Source of the DNA: Chitinimonas sp. BJYL2
GTDB lineage: Bacteria; Pseudomonadota; Gammaproteobacteria; Burkholderiales; Chitinimonadaceae
DNA: 64,000 nt
Direction: 5' to 3'
Assembly (NCBI RefSeq): GCF_027257935.1
Contig: NZ_JANZKW010000004.1
Location: forward strand, 1 to 64,000
Positions 43,957 to 52,467 of this stretch are shown here, piece after piece. The translations under genes were made by a program, and so were the position numbers. The notes under the pieces were generated by a model that was not told where the DNA came from, made no database searches, and saw only the letters and a program-made list of their open reading frames with translations. The first letter of the stretch is position 1, and each line of letters begins with the position of its first letter.

Positions 43957-45941
43957 GGCTGCTTCTCCTGATTGGACTGGCCCGTGATTTCACGGAAGAA
44001 GGCATCCGAGTTCGGCTCACGGCCCAGGAACTGGCGCACCAGATCCATCTCGGGCACTTGGGAGCCATTCTCGAGCACGGTGCGGCGGAAACGCAGGCCG
44101 GTATCCGTGTTCATCAGGTTGGTACCGAAGGCTGAACGCATATCCAGGGCCAGCACTTCCGACCACATATAGCCGTAATAGCCCGCAGCATACCCCCCGA
44201 CGATATGACCGAACGCGCCGGGAAACTGGGTGCCCGGCACATGACCCAGCGCGGTTTCGCCTTCCATCTTCACCCACAGTTTCTGCGGATCTTGCGGAAT
44301 GGGGCCTGCGAGCGCCATGTCATAGGCGGCATACAGCCATTGACGTGCGTACTTGGTACCCTGACCAAAAGCGCGCGCAGCATTGATTTTCTGTACCAGC
44401 GACATATCGATGGGCGCACAGCTGCCGCAAGATGCCTGCCACAGAGCCAGCGATGCCGGATCACGCGACCAGGCTTCGAACATCTGCGAAGGCGCCTCTA
44501 CAAAATCACGCTTGGTATTGGTGCCGGCGTTGAGCGTGTAGCGAGTGCGGCTGAGCACGCCATGCATGATGTGGCCAAACTCATGGAACAGCGTCTCCAG
44601 CTCTTCCTGATCAAAACCGGCACGGCTGAAGTTGGTGACCAGCGCCGAGATCGGCGTATTGCCCGTCTTCAGGCTGGACTGGCGTACCGTGAACGCTGCG
44701 GCATGCTTGTATTTGCCATCACGCGGGAACAGATCCATGTAGAAGCTGGACAGATACTCGCCGGACGCGGCATCGAATACATCGTAGCCCTTTACATCCT
44801 CATGCCAGGTAGCCAGCGCGGTATTGGGCTTGAAGGTCACGCCATACAGCTTGCCGGTAACGGCCATCATCCAGGCAACCGTCGGCTCCGTGGGGAACTG
44901 GGCACGCACCACTTCCTGATCAAGGCTGTAACGGCTCTTCTTCAGTCGGCTTTCGTAGAAGAGCTGATCCCAGCGTGTCAGCACTGCCTTGGGATTGCCC
45001 GTGTGGGTCGCCTTCAGTTCACGCAATGCAGCGAGCTCGCTCCGCTCGACCGCATTGACCTTCTCTTTCACCTGCTTGAGGAAATCTGCCACCACCTCAG
45101 GCTTGCCCACCATGCGCGAACGGGTTGCCAGTTCAGCATAGGAGCGATAGCCCATCAGCGTTGCCTGTCGCTTGCGAAGCTCGGTGACCTCGCGCAGCAA
45201 GGCCAGATTCTTGGCGCCACCACGACGCTGGTAGGCGACGTAAAGCGCCTTGCGAACCGCCTCGTCCTCCGCGTTCTCCATTACCGGCAGGTATTCGGGG
45301 TAATCGAAACCGACCAGGTACTGACCCTGGGCATTTCGCTTGAAGGTGGCGAGCGTTTCCGCCGGCACGCCTTTCAGTTGCGCTTCGCTGAAAGCAAGTC
45401 GCTGCTTGTTTTCCCGGACATTACGTGCGAAGTCCTGCTGCAGCTTTTCCTGGCGAGCCAAGAGGCGTGCAACCTCAGTGCGCTTGGCCTTGGGCAGATT
45501 GACACCACGCTCCTCAAAATCGAGCAGCACGCCCTTGAGAGTTTCGGCATCAATCGCATCTGCCGGCTTCAGGGCTTTGAAACGCTTGTAAAGATCCTCG
45601 CGCTGCATCAGGCGGTTCACTGCTTCCGACACACGCAGATCACAAGCCTCCTCAGACTGCCGGATGGCCGCATCAGGATGGGTATTGGCGATCAAACCGC
45701 CTCCCCACCAGAACTCCACCAGCTTGCCGCTGGCTTGGCTCCACGGCACCAGGACGGTGTCAACCGTTGCCTGCTCCAGTGGCAACTTCTCGATCAGATC
45801 AGCTTGCTGGCGGATATCGGCAATCGCCTGATCACACAGCGCCGGTACTTGATCGGCAGGGGAAATGCGGACGGCACCGCGTTCAGCGGCGATGGCGCTG
45901 GACACGGACAACGCCAGCGCGAGCGGGATGAGCTTACGCAT
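43953..45941 (-). CDS. M3-family metallopeptidase, secreted (dipeptidyl carboxypeptidase/oligopeptidase type)
   Basis: A 662-aa protein with a Sec signal peptide (MRKLIPLALALSVSSAIAAERG) and the M3 zinc site ETLFHEFGHIMHGVLSRTRY with HEFGH. The N-terminal half is helical and the C-terminal half has the typical GGYAAGYYGYMWSEVLALDM. The signal peptide puts it in the periplasm, unlike the mostly cytoplasmic M3 enzymes OpdA and Dcp. It lies inside the peptide ABC operon, between the binding protein and the permeases, so it probably trims peptides for import. Substrate length preference is unknown. Confidence 0.88.
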   Translation of the reverse strand: MRKLIPLALALSVSSAIAAERGAVRISPADQVPALCDQAIADIRQQADLIEKLPLEQATVDTVLVPWSQASGKLVEFWWGGGLIANTHPDAAIRQSEEACDLRVSEAVNRLMQREDLYKRFKALKPADAIDAETLKGVLLDFEERGVNLPKAKRTEVARLLARQEKLQQDFARNVRENKQRLAFSEAQLKGVPAETLATFKRNAQGQYLVGFDYPEYLPVMENAEDEAVRKALYVAYQRRGGAKNLALLREVTELRKRQATLMGYRSYAELATRSRMVGKPEVVADFLKQVKEKVNAVERSELAALRELKATHTGNPKAVLTRWDQLFYESRLKKSRYSLDQEVVRAQFPTEPTVAWMMAVTGKLYGVTFKPNTALATWHEDVKGYDVFDAASGEYLSSFYMDLFPRDGKYKHAAAFTVRQSSLKTGNTPISALVTNFSRAGFDQEELETLFHEFGHIMHGVLSRTRYTLNAGTNTKRDFVEAPSQMFEAWSRDPASLALWQASCGSCAPIDMSLVQKINAARAFGQGTKYARQWLYAAYDMALAGPIPQDPQKLWVKMEGETALGHVPGTQFPGAFGHIVGGYAAGYYGYMWSEVLALDMRSAFGTNLMNTDTGLRFRRTVLENGSQVPEMDLVRQFLGREPNSDAFFREITGQSNQEKQP

Positions 45942-45985
45942 GCGAACGGCTCCGGTAGGAGTGAATCGACGTGAAGGAATGGACG

Positions 45986-47794
45986 CTACTTCTTGGCAGC
46001 AGCCGCTTTTTGCTTGTCCAGATCAACATCCAGGAACATCCAGTGCGGCATGTTGTCGGGATGCGGCTTGTAGCCCACGACCCAAGGCTGGGCAATGTGG
46101 GTACGGATGCGGTTGACGCTATAGATCCAGGGCACATGAGCAGCCACGATGCGGCTCATGTCACGCAGCCGCTCATTGCGCGCCTCCGAAGGCTGCTCCG
46201 AAGCAATCTGCTCATAAAGCTTGTCGAAGTCCTTGTTACGGAATCGAGCCTCATTCACCGGACCGGCATTGGGGCCATACAGCAGCTGCATGAAGTTCTC
46301 GGCGTCGGGGTAATCCTGCCCCCAGGCACCGCCTGCAAACTGGTAGGTACCGCCTTGACGATTCTTCAGGAAGTCCGAGAAGTTCATCTTCTCGATCGAC
46401 AACTTGATCTTGATGGCGTTGAAGCCCTTGAGCATCAGCTCTTCCTGATCGCGGCCATCGCTGCCTGTACTCATCATCAACTTGATCGCCAGCGGCTTGC
46501 AGCCCGGCTGCTCACGCCAGCCATCGCCGTCGCAATCCTTGTAGCCAAAGCGATCCAGCAAGGCATTGCCGCGCGCAGGACTGAAGCGACCCAGCACGTT
46601 CTTGAAGTTGGGATCGTAGCCATTGATCTGCGGCGCCAATGGTGACTGGGCCAGCAAGCCCTGACCATTGCGGATGATCATCAGTTCAGCCATCTGGTTG
46701 TAGGCGTAGTTGATGGCACGACGCAGTGCGATCTTCTCGACGCTGCTGCCACCGACAACCGGATCATCCATATTGAACTGATAGTAGGTAATGTCCGCTT
46801 CGGCTTCGCGGTAGTAGCGCCAGCCCATCTGCTGGTATTTCTGAGCCAGCTTGTCACCCGGTGCAATCAGTCGTGCATAGTTGAAGCCCAGCCGCGGGTG
46901 GGTATCAAGCTGACCGTTCTGGAACGATAGCCAGGAAGCCTGAGGGGTCTCGATAACACGGATATCGATGGTGCCCACGCGAGGGAAAGTCTTGCCGGCA
47001 AGCTCGGCGGCAATCTTGGCATCAAAGGTGACGCCAGGGGCCTTCACCGGCTCGTAGCGATAGCCTCGGAAGTTCGGGTTGGCAACCAGGATGATGCGAT
47101 TGCGACGCTGCCAGGACTTGAGCATGTAAGGGCCGGTACCCACAGGATGGGCCTCGGATGCATCCCCGTAGTGCTCGATGACTTCACGCGCCACCACGCC
47201 GGTCGCCGGGGCCGCCGTGATATAGGGCATGTTGTAATCGGGCCGCTTCAACTTGATCTGCAACGTGTAGCGGTCCAGCGCCTTCAGCCCTTCGATGGGC
47301 TTGTCGTAGTCAAACTTGCCCGACTTCACAGCTTCGGCAAGCTTCTCGTCAAGACCAATGACCTTACCCTTGAACATGAAGTCCCAAGGTGCGCCACGGC
47401 TGGCCGGGTCAACCAGACGCTGGATGGTGTAAACATAATCTTGGGCAACCAACTCACGCTTCTTGCCCTTGAACGCCGGATCATCCGCAAAGTAGATGCC
47501 GGGCTTGATCTTGTAGATGAAGGTTTTGCCCTCGTCACGTATCTCCGGCAAATCTGCCGTACGTGGAATCAGGGTCTGGGGACGGGCAAGATAGTCATAG
47601 GCCAGCAGCGGCTCGAAAATGCTGCTGTTGATCTCACCTGAGTAATGGTCTGAATACTTGGCCGGGTCAAAACCGGATTCGGGCGCTTCGAAATAGGTGC
47701 GAATGGTTTTGGCGGGGTCAGCCGATTGTGCCTGAACAGGGCTAACGGCCAGAAGAAGTACGCCAACAAGGCCGGCAAGATTTGCAGTTTTCAT
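45986..47794 (-). CDS. Peptide ABC transporter substrate-binding protein, SBP family 5
   Basis: A 602-aa protein with signal peptide MKTANLAGLVGVLLLAVSPVQAQS and the family 5 fold. It begins with a PAKTIRTYFEAPESGFDPAKYSD stretch; PETAPESGFDPAK-type starts are common in the YejA-like group that binds long or cyclic peptides. The ATG at 47794 matches the signal peptide; the frame is open further upstream without coding character. It heads the operon that continues with the peptidase, two permeases and the ATPase. Confidence 0.9.
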   Translation of the reverse strand: MKTANLAGLVGVLLLAVSPVQAQSADPAKTIRTYFEAPESGFDPAKYSDHYSGEINSSIFEPLLAYDYLARPQTLIPRTADLPEIRDEGKTFIYKIKPGIYFADDPAFKGKKRELVAQDYVYTIQRLVDPASRGAPWDFMFKGKVIGLDEKLAEAVKSGKFDYDKPIEGLKALDRYTLQIKLKRPDYNMPYITAAPATGVVAREVIEHYGDASEAHPVGTGPYMLKSWQRRNRIILVANPNFRGYRYEPVKAPGVTFDAKIAAELAGKTFPRVGTIDIRVIETPQASWLSFQNGQLDTHPRLGFNYARLIAPGDKLAQKYQQMGWRYYREAEADITYYQFNMDDPVVGGSSVEKIALRRAINYAYNQMAELMIIRNGQGLLAQSPLAPQINGYDPNFKNVLGRFSPARGNALLDRFGYKDCDGDGWREQPGCKPLAIKLMMSTGSDGRDQEELMLKGFNAIKIKLSIEKMNFSDFLKNRQGGTYQFAGGAWGQDYPDAENFMQLLYGPNAGPVNEARFRNKDFDKLYEQIASEQPSEARNERLRDMSRIVAAHVPWIYSVNRIRTHIAQPWVVGYKPHPDNMPHWMFLDVDLDKQKAAAAKK

Positions 47795-47878
47795 GGTCTG
47801 AAGTCGCTGGTAACGGGGCACGGCATGGCACACAGGGAGGATCACCCGCTGAGGCCGCCCGAACGGCATGAAACAACG

Positions 47879-47909
47879 CAAAAAGGGGCGGCAAGAGCTC
47901 GCCGCCCCT
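47879..47909 (-). terminator. Terminator after the TonB-ExbBD-TPR operon
   Basis: AGGGGCGGC and GCCGCCCCT form a 9-bp stem, followed on the minus strand by TTTTTGCG. It separates the TPR gene from the peptide ABC operon downstream. Confidence 0.85.
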
Positions 47910-47923
47910 CGGACGAAAGTCGA

Positions 47924-49168
47924 TTATCGCTGCTGGGCGTAGTACGACCAGAGTCGAGCCAGATCACCGGTACCATCGGTACCCTTGACTGTCTTGAGCG
48001 TCTGTAGCGCCTTGGCCTTCTGCTTGGCCAACACCAGGGCAATACCATAGCGCAGGGTAGCATCCTCTGGACGACGCAGGCCGCCCTTGGCAATGCCCTG
48101 CTCCATCAGATTGAGCCCTTTGTCCGGCTGACCCGAAGTCACCAGGTTAAAGCCCAGATTGACCATTTGCGTACCGTCAGCTGCGGCCACTGCAGCGGCC
48201 TCGGTTTGAGCCGCGACCTTCTTTTCATCCGCCACACGCTTGTTGGCGAGGTCCATCAGGCGCTTGTGGCGCTCAGCCTCAGCACCGGTACCCATTACGC
48301 CTGCGGCATAAGCCTGCTCGACGACATTCTTGGCTTCGGTATTGAAGCCCTCCTGAAGCGACAGCTGAGCCAGCTCCATGTAATCCGTCGTGGTGCTCAG
48401 ATTGCCCGTGGCCAGCTTGAGGCGATAAACATCAATGGCCAGGCGATCGGAGAAACCGGACTTGCGCTGGATACGATTGATGATGTCTGCCCAGTAAGAC
48501 TTCTTGGGATAGCGGGCAACCAGCTTCTCCAGCGTCGCCACATAGGCATTTGTGTTATTGAGGCGCAGGTAGGCATTGGCCAGCAGTTGCAGGCGTTCTT
48601 CCGAAGAGGCGCGGCCTGCCTTCTCATCTGCACGGACCTGGGCTTCCAGTTCACGTGCTGCGGCACCGACATCACCACTCATGAATTTGAGCTGGGGAAT
48701 CAGGCCGGTAATCTGCGGATTGGTACCGCCTTCTTTTTCGTAGCGGGCAGCCCACTGCGCGGTACCGTTGTAATTTTTGGCCCGGTAAAACGCACTGACC
48801 AAGGCCTCCATGGCCTGCAGTTTCTCGGCGTTACCCATCTTGCCCGTGGCCGATGCCGCTTCGAACGAGACGGCGGCGAGGTTCGCATCACCTGCCGAAG
48901 CGGCGGCGAACGTATTCATCCGGTGAACGGAAAATGCCTCAAAGGGAGTCTTGCCAGAAACCGATTCAGCTTCGCGAATTTTCGCGAGCGCTTCCTTGAA
49001 CTTGCCCGACTTCATCAGTGCGCCAGCAGCCTGTAGCGGCTTGCCAATTTCAGGCCTGACGGCCTCGGCATGTGCGGCTGCGGGACTGGACGACTCGGAG
49101 ACGAGTACTGGAAAACCGAGAACAGCCCAAAGCAACAGGCCTGCGGAAAAGGAACGCGTAGACATCAT
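47924..49168 (-). CDS. Periplasmic TPR-repeat protein of the TonB operon
   Basis: A 414-aa protein with a signal peptide (MMSTRSFSAGLLLWAVLGFPVLVS..AAAHAEA) and a helical solenoid rich in Ala, Leu and Lys, with TPR-like units (ERLQLLANAYLRLNNTNAYVATLEKLVARYP). It is the last gene after tonB-exbB-exbD-exbD, as in Vibrio/Shewanella TonB2-type clusters where a TPR protein assists the energy complex. Its exact role is unknown; it may link the complex to a transporter or the peptidoglycan. Confidence 0.75.
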   Translation of the reverse strand: MMSTRSFSAGLLLWAVLGFPVLVSESSSPAAAHAEAVRPEIGKPLQAAGALMKSGKFKEALAKIREAESVSGKTPFEAFSVHRMNTFAAASAGDANLAAVSFEAASATGKMGNAEKLQAMEALVSAFYRAKNYNGTAQWAARYEKEGGTNPQITGLIPQLKFMSGDVGAAARELEAQVRADEKAGRASSEERLQLLANAYLRLNNTNAYVATLEKLVARYPKKSYWADIINRIQRKSGFSDRLAIDVYRLKLATGNLSTTTDYMELAQLSLQEGFNTEAKNVVEQAYAAGVMGTGAEAERHKRLMDLANKRVADEKKVAAQTEAAAVAAADGTQMVNLGFNLVTSGQPDKGLNLMEQGIAKGGLRRPEDATLRYGIALVLAKQKAKALQTLKTVKGTDGTGDLARLWSYYAQQR

Positions 49169-49250
49169 GATTCCGACTTTTCCCTACGAGGAGAAAACAA
49201 AAAAAGCGGGATGACATCAACTGAATGATGCCATCACCGCCTCACGGGTA

Positions 49251-49673
49251 TTACATAAACTGCTCGTTACCAACCATACCGATCTTGGTAACGCCAATAC
49301 GCTGCGCTGCTGCCATCACTGCCGCCACATCCTTGTATGGAACAAGTTTGTTGGGGCGGAGATGCACCTCAGGCTGGTCCGGCATGGCCGCGAATTCAGT
49401 GAATCGCGTTTCCAGTGCGCCGATACCGGCAAGGGGCGCGCCATCCATATAGATGGTGCCATCAAAGTCGATGTCCACACGGTGAACAATCGGCTCCTGA
49501 AGGGGCTTTTTGTCGCTCGGTGGCGGCATATCCAGCTTGACCGAGTGCAACTGCACCGGGATGGTAATGATCAGCATGATCAGCAACACCAGCATCACGT
49601 CGATCAGCGGTGTCGTGTTCATCTCGACCATGACATCCGGTTCACCGGAAGAAGAGCCTACGCTCATGCCCAT
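49251..49673 (-). CDS. exbD: Biopolymer transport protein ExbD (second copy)
   Basis: A 140-aa ExbD/TolR protein. It has MNTTPLIDVMLVLLIMLIITIPVQ at residues 18-41, with the conserved Asp (D25) inside the single membrane segment and a periplasmic C-terminal domain. It works with ExbB as part of the proton channel energising TonB. Two ExbD genes in tandem, as here, occur in Xanthomonas, where one is needed for only some substrates. Confidence 0.92.
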   Translation of the reverse strand: MGMSVGSSSGEPDVMVEMNTTPLIDVMLVLLIMLIITIPVQLHSVKLDMPPPSDKKPLQEPIVHRVDIDFDGTIYMDGAPLAGIGALETRFTEFAAMPDQPEVHLRPNKLVPYKDVAAVMAAAQRIGVTKIGMVGNEQFM

Positions 49674-49700
49674 GGCTTATCCCTCATTAGCTAAACTGGT

Positions 49701-50126
49701 TCAGCCCTTGGGTGGAGGTTCGGTGATAAAGCCGACCTTCACGATCCCTGCGCGCTGACACGCCACCACGACACGGCCCACAAACTCGTAGCGAGCACCC
49801 TGATCTCCGCGGATTTGAACTTCCGGCTGCGGAATCTTGGGCGACTCTTCCTTGAGCTTGGCGACCAGCGCCTCTTGGTCAGGAATTAGAACCTGGTTCC
49901 AGTAAACGTCACCATCTTTGGTGACCGAAATGTTGATGTTTTCCGGCTTGGTCTCGTTTGCCTTGATTTCTTCACTAGGCAGCGTGACCGGGACAGTGTG
50001 GATGGCAACCGGGATGGTGATCAGAAAGATGATCAACAACACCAGCATCACATCCACGAGCGGGGTGGTGTTAATTGCCGACACCACCTCGTCGTCGCCG
50101 GACTCCGTTCCGACGTTCATGCCCAT
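49701..50126 (-). CDS. exbD: Biopolymer transport protein ExbD (first copy)
   Basis: A 141-aa ExbD/TolR protein with INTTPLVDVMLVLLIIFLITIPVAIH and the conserved membrane Asp at D25. The C-terminal part differs from the second copy, so they are ancient paralogues and not a recent duplication. It begins 3 bases after exbB and forms part of the same operon. Confidence 0.92.
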   Translation of the reverse strand: MGMNVGTESGDDEVVSAINTTPLVDVMLVLLIIFLITIPVAIHTVPVTLPSEEIKANETKPENINISVTKDGDVYWNQVLIPDQEALVAKLKEESPKIPQPEVQIRGDQGARYEFVGRVVVACQRAGIVKVGFITEPPPKG

Positions 50127-50129
50127 GGG

Positions 50130-51032
50130 TTAGCCCTTTTTGTTGCTCAGCAGAACGCTGTGCAGGTCAGCACCGAAGGCGCGTACTTGTTCCAGACCGG
50201 TCTTGTTACGACGGATCAGCCAGTTGTAACCCAGCACGGCAGGCACAGCAACTGCCAGACCGATGGCGGTCATGATCAGCGATTCACCCACGGGACCAGC
50301 AACCTTGTCGATCGAAGCCTGACCGGACATACCGATCTTCACCAGAGCGTGGTAGATACCCCAAACGGTACCGAACAGACCCACGAACGGTGCGGTCGAA
50401 CCCACGGTAGCCAGGAAGGCCAGACCATCGCCGAGACGGCTCTGGATGTTTTCCACGGCGCGCTGGATGGACATGGTGACCCAGCTGTTCTTGTCGATCT
50501 GCTCCAGCAGGGCGCCTTCGTGGTGCTCGTTGGCGTTCAGGCCGGTTTCAGCGATGAAGCGGAACGCGCTGTTTTCTTCCAGCGTGGCCACACCAGCCTT
50601 GACCGAACCAGCGCTCCAGAAGGTTTCGCGAGCGGCCTTGGCTTGTGCAAACAACTTTTGTTGTTCCCACAGCTTGGTGAACAGGATGTACCAAGTGCCC
50701 ATGGACATGATGACCATGATCACAAGGGTACCCTTGGCAACGAAGTCAGACTGGGACCACAGGGCTTGCAGGCCGTAGGGGTTATCCGTGGTGACATCAG
50801 CGGCGGGGGCGGCAGGTGCTTCTTCAGCGGCAGGGGCAGCTGCTTCTACAGGTGCAGCAGCTTCGACCGGAGCGGCCGCAGCATCGGCGGGGGCAGCAGC
50901 GGCATCAGCCGGCGCAGCAGCAGCCGGCGCTTCTTCAGCGTGAGCAGCCTGAGAGACAATGATCGCTGCCGCAGGAGCAGCAGCAAGGGCAACAGCCGCA
51001 AACAGTGCGGACAAACGGTTGGCTACAGACAT
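50130..51032 (-). CDS. exbB: Biopolymer transport protein ExbB (MotA/TolQ/ExbB family) with signal-peptide extension
   Basis: A 300-aa ExbB. The N-terminal signal peptide (MSVANRLSALFAAVALAAAPAAAIIVSQAAHAEE) and a low-complexity Ala/Pro/Glu linker precede the three membrane segments (near 95-117, 205-230 and 250-270). The proton-path region has VGLFGTVWGIYHALVKIG and MTAIGLAVAVPAVLGYNWL. The long N-terminal extension is like the ExbB variants of Pseudomonas and Xanthomonas. It forms the pentameric part of the TonB motor. Confidence 0.92.
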   Translation of the reverse strand: MSVANRLSALFAAVALAAAPAAAIIVSQAAHAEEAPAAAAPADAAAAPADAAAAPVEAAAPVEAAAPAAEEAPAAPAADVTTDNPYGLQALWSQSDFVAKGTLVIMVIMSMGTWYILFTKLWEQQKLFAQAKAARETFWSAGSVKAGVATLEENSAFRFIAETGLNANEHHEGALLEQIDKNSWVTMSIQRAVENIQSRLGDGLAFLATVGSTAPFVGLFGTVWGIYHALVKIGMSGQASIDKVAGPVGESLIMTAIGLAVAVPAVLGYNWLIRRNKTGLEQVRAFGADLHSVLLSNKKG

Positions 51033-51094
51033 GATGCTTCCAGTTCCTTAGCTAGATGGATTCGGCAGAGCCGAAAGACTTCCCGATTAACACT

Positions 51095-51128
51095 TGTGAT
51101 CCGCCCGAAAACTCCCGGGCAGATCACA
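51095..51128 (-). other. Long-stem hairpin between tonB and exbB
   Basis: TGTGATC-C-GCCCG pairs with CGGGC-A-GATCACA (12 bp with one mismatch) around an eight-base loop. No T-run follows, so it is more likely an mRNA processing or stability element than a terminator. It could set the tonB to exbBD ratio. Confidence 0.5.
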
Positions 51129-51138
51129 CGCCCAAAAA

Positions 51139-51798
51139 TCATTCTTCCGTGAGATTGAACTCAACAGGGTAATACGTTGTTACATCCTGGCCTTGACCGC
51201 GGCACTTCAAGCGCTTCACCGCTGCGACAGCAAGGTTGTTGACCTTCGGATTCGTGGACTTCACGACGCGGGCGCTCTTGATTTCGCCACCACCGCCAAT
51301 CACCACCTCAACCGTAGCTTCGGCGCGGGTGATTTCTTCGCGGGCTGCGAGCACAACGAACTTGTCCTGCATCTGATCGCCAACTTCGCGAACATTGGAA
51401 CACAAACCACGCACGCTGGGCGGCTGCGGCGGTGCAGGCTGCGTCGTCACCGGCGCAGGCGCAGGCGCAATAGTGCGCTCAGCGGGAACCTGGCTGGTTG
51501 TGGCCGTGATGGTCGGCGCCACAGGCGGCGTCTGAACCTGCACTTCAACCTGCGGAACAAACGACGGCGGCGGTGGCGGCGCCTTGAAATCAGGAGGTGG
51601 AGGCGGAGGAATCTCCGGCGGCGGAGGCGGCGGTGCCTCTTCGATGATTTTCGTATCCAGTGGCTTCTGGATGATCTGGATCACCTTGGTGTGCAGACCA
51701 TTCATCAAGGCATAGCCGATAACAACGTGCAGAAGGATTACCAGACCAAAGCCAACAATGTGCTTGGACGGATTCCTCTGCTGCTGCGCGTAATCCAT
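51139..51798 (-). CDS. tonB: TonB energy-transducing protein
   Basis: A 219-aa TonB: an N-terminal anchor (VGFGLVILLHVVIGYALMNGL, residues 16-36, with the typical His), a Pro-rich periplasmic arm with PPPPPPEIPPPPPPDFKAPP and similar, and a C-terminal domain ending KRLKCRGQGQDVTTYYPVEFNLTEE. It transfers energy to outer-membrane receptors. Start ATG 51798 has AGAGGG 6 bases upstream. It heads the tonB-exbB-exbD-exbD-TPR operon. Confidence 0.93.
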   Translation of the reverse strand: MDYAQQQRNPSKHIVGFGLVILLHVVIGYALMNGLHTKVIQIIQKPLDTKIIEEAPPPPPPEIPPPPPPDFKAPPPPPSFVPQVEVQVQTPPVAPTITATTSQVPAERTIAPAPAPVTTQPAPPQPPSVRGLCSNVREVGDQMQDKFVVLAAREEITRAEATVEVVIGGGGEIKSARVVKSTNPKVNNLAVAAVKRLKCRGQGQDVTTYYPVEFNLTEE

Positions 51799-51939
51799 GT
51801 TTAACCCTCTACCCCTACCAGATTGCCTGGCAGGCATTAGCAACACGACAGACGCAGGTGGGATGCGCTACGGCTGTCACCCTGAGTTGACGACCAGCGC
51901 CACCGGTTTTAACTGACCGCGCAAACTGACCAAACTCCT

Positions 51940-51968
51940 AGTCTAGTCACCACGCGTCCCGGGAGCAA
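51940..51968 (-). promoter_or_regulatory. Candidate sigma-70 promoter for tonB
   Basis: On the minus strand TTGCTC and TAGACT are 17 bp apart, about 150 bp before the tonB start and directly downstream of the tandem repeats at 51982-52041. Confidence 0.4.
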
Positions 51969-51981
51969 TCGCCTTGTGTCG

Positions 51982-52041
51982 ATACCTGCCCGAAGCACTG
52001 GAAGCAGGACAATACCACTAAAATACCTGCCAATACCACTA
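51982..52041. repeat. Tandem short repeats upstream of tonB, possible activator sites
   Basis: CAATACCACTA occurs at 52010-52020 and 52031-52041, 21 bp apart (two helical turns). ATACCTGCC occurs at 51982-51990 and 52023-52031. They lie just before the predicted tonB -35 box, where an activator would bind. No known consensus fits. Confidence 0.4.
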
Positions 52042-52078
52042 GAGACTAATATTTGTCTTTTTGTTGTCTCTTTACGAC

Positions 52079-52100
52079 AAAGGCCACTTTCGTGGCCTTT
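52079..52100 (-). terminator. Terminator of the tRNA cluster
   Basis: AAAGGCCAC-TTTC-GTGGCCTTT, a 9-bp stem, lies about 12 bases after the last tRNA-Arg on the minus strand. The following T-run is short. Confidence 0.65.
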
Positions 52101-52112
52101 GCGCTTGATATA

Positions 52113-52189
52113 TGGCGCGCCCGAAGAGATTCGAACTCCTGACCCCTTGGTTCGTAGCCAAGTACTCTATCCAGCTGAGCTACGGGCGC
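52113..52189 (-). tRNA. tRNA-Arg (anticodon ACG), copy 1
   Basis: 77 nt on the minus strand. GCGCCCGTAGCTCAG... with acceptor GCGCCCG/CGGGCGC, anticodon arm CTTGG-CTACGAA-CCAAG giving ACG (read as ICG), T-arm with GTTCGAATC, and encoded CCA. All arms close correctly. Confidence 0.97.
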
Positions 52190-52222
52190 ATATATTGGGA
52201 TACGACGACTTGTTACATCTTT

Positions 52223-52299
52223 TGGCGCGCCCGAAGAGATTCGAACTCCTGACCCCTTGGTTCGTAGCCAAGTACTCTATCCAGCTGAGCTACGGGCGC
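52223..52299 (-). tRNA. tRNA-Arg (anticodon ACG), copy 2
   Basis: 77 nt on the minus strand, identical to the copy at 52113-52189, which it precedes by 33 bases in the transcript. The pair is a recent duplication or is kept alike by gene conversion. Confidence 0.97.
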
Positions 52300-52324
52300 G
52301 CTATTTGACCGACGTCGTTCTTGT

Positions 52325-52418
52325 TGGCGGAGAAGGAGGGATTCGAACCCTCGATACAGGTTTTGGCCCGTATGCTCCCTTAGCAGGGGAGTGCCTTCGA
52401 CCTCTCGGCCACTTCTCC
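52325..52418 (-). tRNA. tRNA-Ser (anticodon GCT)
   Basis: 94 nt on the minus strand, with acceptor GGAGAAG/CTTCTCC, a long variable arm (ATACGGGCC..), anticodon arm CTCCC-CTGCTAA-GGGAG giving GCT, T-arm GGGTTCGAATCCC and encoded CCA. It reads AGC/AGU codons. It is the first tRNA of the cluster, about 50 bases after lysC. Confidence 0.97.
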
Positions 52419-52467
52419 GTCACAAGAGGTGCGCACTATAGCGATGCGCCCCCCATGCGTCAAGCAA

